A stretch of 8,232 nucleotides of DNA from the NCBI GenBank assembly GCA_038211965.1, contig JBBQVB010000113.1:1-8232 (forward strand), read 5' to 3'. Below, piece after piece: positions 5,811-8,232 of the stretch (within the stretch, counting starts at the first letter, position 1; each line of letters starts with the position of its first letter). Under the pieces are notes generated by a model. That model was not told where the DNA came from, searched no databases, and worked only from the letters and a program-made list of their open reading frames with translations. The DNA comes from Glacieibacterium sp038211965. Lineage in GTDB: Bacteria > Pseudomonadota > Alphaproteobacteria > Sphingomonadales > Sphingomonadaceae. The position numbers were made by a program, and so were the translations under genes.

Positions 5811-7196
5811 ATGGCAATCTCCAAGCGGGACTTTATGCGACTGACGGCGGGCGCGGGGGCGCTCGCGGTGCTCGGCCAGCTCGGTCGCACGGCGGGCGTC
5901 GCGCAGGTCGCGCCGGGCTACCGCGCCATGGTCGGGGTGTTCCTGTTCGGCGGGTCGGACAACTGGAACATGATCGTGCCCACCGACGGGCGCTACGCAG
6001 GCTATGCGGCGGGGCGGGGCGCGACGCTGGCGCTGCCGCAGGCGTCGCTCGTCGGGCTGCCTGGCGTACCCTACGGTCTCCACCCTGCCCTGGCACCGCT
6101 GGGCGCGGCGTGGAGCGAGGGCGCGTTGAGCGCGGTGCTCAACACCGGATCGCTGTACGCCCCGCTGACCAAGGCGCTGTACCAGTCGCGCACCGACCTG
6201 CGCCCGACCAACCTGATGAGCCACGCCGACGAACAGTCGCACTGGCAGGGCATGCGGATGCGCGACGTCAACCGCGACGGCTTCATGGGGCGGATCAACG
6301 ACCGCGAGGCGGCGCTCCCGACCCCCGACCTGATCTCGCTCGGCGGCTCGACACTGGCGCTGATCGGCAAGTCGTCATCGCCGCTGATCCTGCCGTCGAA
6401 CGGCACCATCGTCCGGAACGGCTACAACGCCGCCTCGAACGACGCGGCGGTGGTGGCGCGGCAGGCGGCGCTGACGACCTTTGCCGACGCCGGCGGTACC
6501 GGCACGCCGACGCAGCTCAGCGCAACGACGATCAACACGTCGTACAGCCAGGCGGCGACCGCCAATGGCATCCTGACCGGCGCCTCGACGGTCGATCAGT
6601 ATTTCAAGAATGGTGCCGGCGTCGCGCTGACCAGCGACGTGTCGCGGCAGCTGCTGCGTGTCGCGCGGCTGATCGAGGCGCGCGGTACGCTCGGCCACAC
6701 CCGTCAGGTGTTCTTCACGTCGCAGGGCGGCTACGACAATCACTCGAACGAAGTCGACGCCGGGAATACGACGACCGGCACGCACGCCAGCCTGCTGACC
6801 GATCTCGCCGACGCGCTGGCGGGCTTCTACGCCGCGATGAAGGCGCTCGGCCTGCAGGATCAGGTGACGGCGTTCACGATGTCGGACTTCGGGCGCACCT
6901 TCAAGGTCAACAGCCAGCGCGGCACCGACCATGCGTGGGGCAACAACCACCTCGTTCTGGGCGGCGCGGTCAAGAACCGCACGGTCCACGGCACCTACCC
7001 CGACACGACGCTGGGCGGCCCCGACGACGTCGACGGCGCGGCGCTCGGGCGCTGGATACCGACGACAGCGAGCGAGGAATATCTCGGCGCGATCGCGCAG
7101 TGGTACGGCGTGCTGCCCGCCGACATGCCCTATGTCTTTCCGAACTGGACGACGTGGTCGACCGGGGGGCGCGGGCCGCTGCCGCTATTCGGGTAG
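5811..7196 (+). CDS. DUF1501 family protein with Tat-like leader
   Basis: A 461-residue protein of the DUF1501 family, which belongs to the alkaline phosphatase/sulfatase superfamily; its substrate is unknown. The leader SKRDFMRLTAGAGALAVLG (4-22) has the layout of a twin-arginine signal, but with Lys-Arg in place of Arg-Arg. Export is therefore probable but not certain. Family motifs are visible in order: FLFGGSDNWNMIVPTDG (44-60), MSHADEQSHWQ (136-146), FFTSQGGYDNH (301-311), and FTMSDFGRTFKVN (355-367) leading to GTDHAWGNNHLVLGG (371-385). The Asp and His residues in these motifs are candidate metal or active-site ligands by analogy. The ATG at 5811 lies five bases after the DUF1800 stop with no strong ribosome binding site, so translation is probably coupled. 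The pair likely forms one envelope module. Confidence 0.92.
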   Translation: MAISKRDFMRLTAGAGALAVLGQLGRTAGVAQVAPGYRAMVGVFLFGGSDNWNMIVPTDGRYAGYAAGRGATLALPQASLVGLPGVPYGLHPALAPLGAAWSEGALSAVLNTGSLYAPLTKALYQSRTDLRPTNLMSHADEQSHWQGMRMRDVNRDGFMGRINDREAALPTPDLISLGGSTLALIGKSSSPLILPSNGTIVRNGYNAASNDAAVVARQAALTTFADAGGTGTPTQLSATTINTSYSQAATANGILTGASTVDQYFKNGAGVALTSDVSRQLLRVARLIEARGTLGHTRQVFFTSQGGYDNHSNEVDAGNTTTGTHASLLTDLADALAGFYAAMKALGLQDQVTAFTMSDFGRTFKVNSQRGTDHAWGNNHLVLGGAVKNRTVHGTYPDTTLGGPDDVDGAALGRWIPTTASEEYLGAIAQWYGVLPADMPYVFPNWTTWSTGGRGPLPLFG

Positions 7197-7203
7197 ATCT
7201 CCA

Positions 7204-7228
7204 CCCCTCCCCGCGCGGCGGGGAAGGG
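7204..7228. terminator. GC-rich hairpin between convergent genes
   Basis: The stem TCCCCGC (7208-7214) pairs with GCGGGGA (7218-7224) around a GCG loop. It can be extended by CCC (7205-7207) pairing with GGG (7226-7228) across a one-base bulge. It sits in the 42-base gap between the DUF1501 stop and the ftsZ stop, where a bidirectional terminator is expected. There is no T-tract on either strand, so it is not a classical intrinsic terminator. The CCCTCCCC...GGGGAAGGG pattern also resembles dispersed palindromes common between sphingomonad genes (from memory). Confidence 0.45.
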
Positions 7229-7238
7229 CGCGAGCAAA

Positions 7239-8232
7239 CTACTCGTTGACCTGCCGCTTGAAGAACGGCGGGATTTCGACCTCGCCGCCGACCTCGGGCT
7301 GGCGTTCCGGTGCCAGCGTCTGGCGCGGCGCGGCCTTGGCACCGCGACTGAGGCCGAGCATCTTCTGGAACAGCGACTGCGGCTCGGGCTCTTCCTCGAC
7401 GACAGGGCGGATCGGGATGACCGGCGCGGTGGCCTTGGGGGTGAAGCTGGCGATCATCGGCGTCTCGGGTTCGTCGACGCGCTCGGCGACCGAGAGATCG
7501 AGTTCGCCGACAGGCTCGGGTTCCACGACCGGCAGCGGCGCGATGACCGTCGCCGCGACGGGCTCGGCAACCGGCTCGGGAGTCGGCGCACGTCCCGGTA
7601 CCGCCACCGTCGGACCGGCGAAGGCACTGCTGCTGCCGCCCAGCGAGACGGCGCGCTGCGGCACCGCGACGCTCGGCGTGCGCGCGACGACGTCGATGCC
7701 CGTCGCGACCACCGAGACGCGCATCATGCCGTTCAGATCGGGGTTGAACGCCGAACCGACGATGATGTTGGCGTCGGGATCGACCATCTCGCGGATGTGC
7801 GTCGCGGCCTCGTCGACTTCGTGCAGGCGCAGGTCGTCGCCGCCGGTGATGTTGAGGATGACGCCCTTCGCACCGCGCATCGACACCTCGTCGAGCAGCG
7901 GGTTGGCGATCGCCTTCTCCGCCGCTTCGATGGCGCGGCGCTCGCCCGATGCCTCGCCGGTGCCCATCATCGCCTTGCCCATTTCGGACATCACGGTGCG
8001 GATATCCGCGAAGTCGAGGTTGATCAGGCCGGGCATGATCATCAGGTCGGTGATGCCGCGCACGCCCTGGTGAAGGACCTGGTCGGCCATGCCGAACGCC
8101 TCCTTGAAGGTCGTATTGGCATTGGCGATCAGGAACAGGTTCTGGTTGGGGATGATGATCAGCGTGTCGACGTGCTTCTGGAGTTCGAGGATACCCTCCT
8201 CCGCCGCGCGCATCCGGCGCAGGCCTTCGAAG
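7239..8232 (-). CDS. ftsZ: Cell division protein FtsZ, C-terminal part (runs off right edge)
   Basis: FtsZ is the tubulin-like GTPase that forms the division ring. The window holds the last 330 residues plus one base; the N-terminal GTP-binding part, including the GGGTGTG loop, lies outside to the right. The first visible residues, FEGLRRMRAAEEG, are the end of the conserved 'F.FEG..R' helix region. The T7 synergy loop is present as GLINLDFADIRTVM, with the catalytic aspartates in LDFAD. The conserved stretches MGTGEASGE, NPLLDEVSM and NITGGDDL follow, and the core ends at VSVVATGID. Next comes a long Pro/Val/Glu-rich linker of about 150 residues. The C-terminal peptide IPPFFKRQVNE, which would bind FtsA and other partners, closes the protein. 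In alphaproteobacteria ftsZ normally ends the mra/mur/fts cluster after ftsA; here the neighbour beyond its stop is the convergent DUF1501 gene. Confidence 0.97.
   Translation of the reverse strand, partial: FEGLRRMRAAEEGILELQKHVDTLIIIPNQNLFLIANANTTFKEAFGMADQVLHQGVRGITDLMIMPGLINLDFADIRTVMSEMGKAMMGTGEASGERRAIEAAEKAIANPLLDEVSMRGAKGVILNITGGDDLRLHEVDEAATHIREMVDPDANIIVGSAFNPDLNGMMRVSVVATGIDVVARTPSVAVPQRAVSLGGSSSAFAGPTVAVPGRAPTPEPVAEPVAATVIAPLPVVEPEPVGELDLSVAERVDEPETPMIASFTPKATAPVIPIRPVVEEEPEPQSLFQKMLGLSRGAKAAPRQTLAPERQPEVGGEVEIPPFFKRQVNE

Noticed and set aside
6931..8073. 380-residue plus-strand open frame overlapping the end of the DUF1501 gene and ftsZ
   Set aside because: Ser/Thr/Arg-rich low-complexity translation antisense to the unmistakable FtsZ sequence.

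Overview
The window reads as chromosomal DNA from a GC-rich alphaproteobacterium, most likely a sphingomonad (order Sphingomonadales). This rests on the alphaproteobacterial FtsZ core and its C-terminal tail, the GC-rich codon use, the map-radC gene pair, and the CopG regulator/PHB-depolymerase-type esterase pair. The assignment is from recall of protein families, not from a database search. No rRNA, tRNA, CRISPR array, insertion sequence or integrase was seen. The region is gene-dense with short intergenic gaps, none above 300 bases.

Left part, minus strand (1-1774). Reading leftward from 1774 there are two small four-helix membrane proteins. The first is unrecognised. The second resembles the hydroxylaminobenzene mutase / styrene-oxide isomerase type. 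After a 143-base gap come a ribbon-helix-helix (CopG-type) regulator and, 23 bases later, the N-terminal part of a PHB-depolymerase-family esterase that runs off the left edge.

Divergent regulatory gap (1775-1843). Two related 16-base inverted repeats lie between the membrane-protein genes and a TetR-family regulator gene. They are the obvious candidate operators for that regulator.

Middle, plus strand (1844-3935). The tetR gene, methionine aminopeptidase (map) and radC are linked by two 4-base stop/start overlaps (ATGA, then GTGA), so they are probably one translationally coupled transcript. Two housekeeping-type genes thus sit behind a probably autoregulated repressor.

Right part, plus strand (4093-7196). 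A DUF1800 lipoprotein and a DUF1501 protein with a Tat-like leader form a two-gene operon with a 5-base gap. This pair is common in bacteria but its function is not established, and it is the best candidate here for an undescribed envelope system. It converges on the C-terminal three quarters of ftsZ (minus strand, 7239 to the right edge), with a GC-rich hairpin in the 42-base gap.
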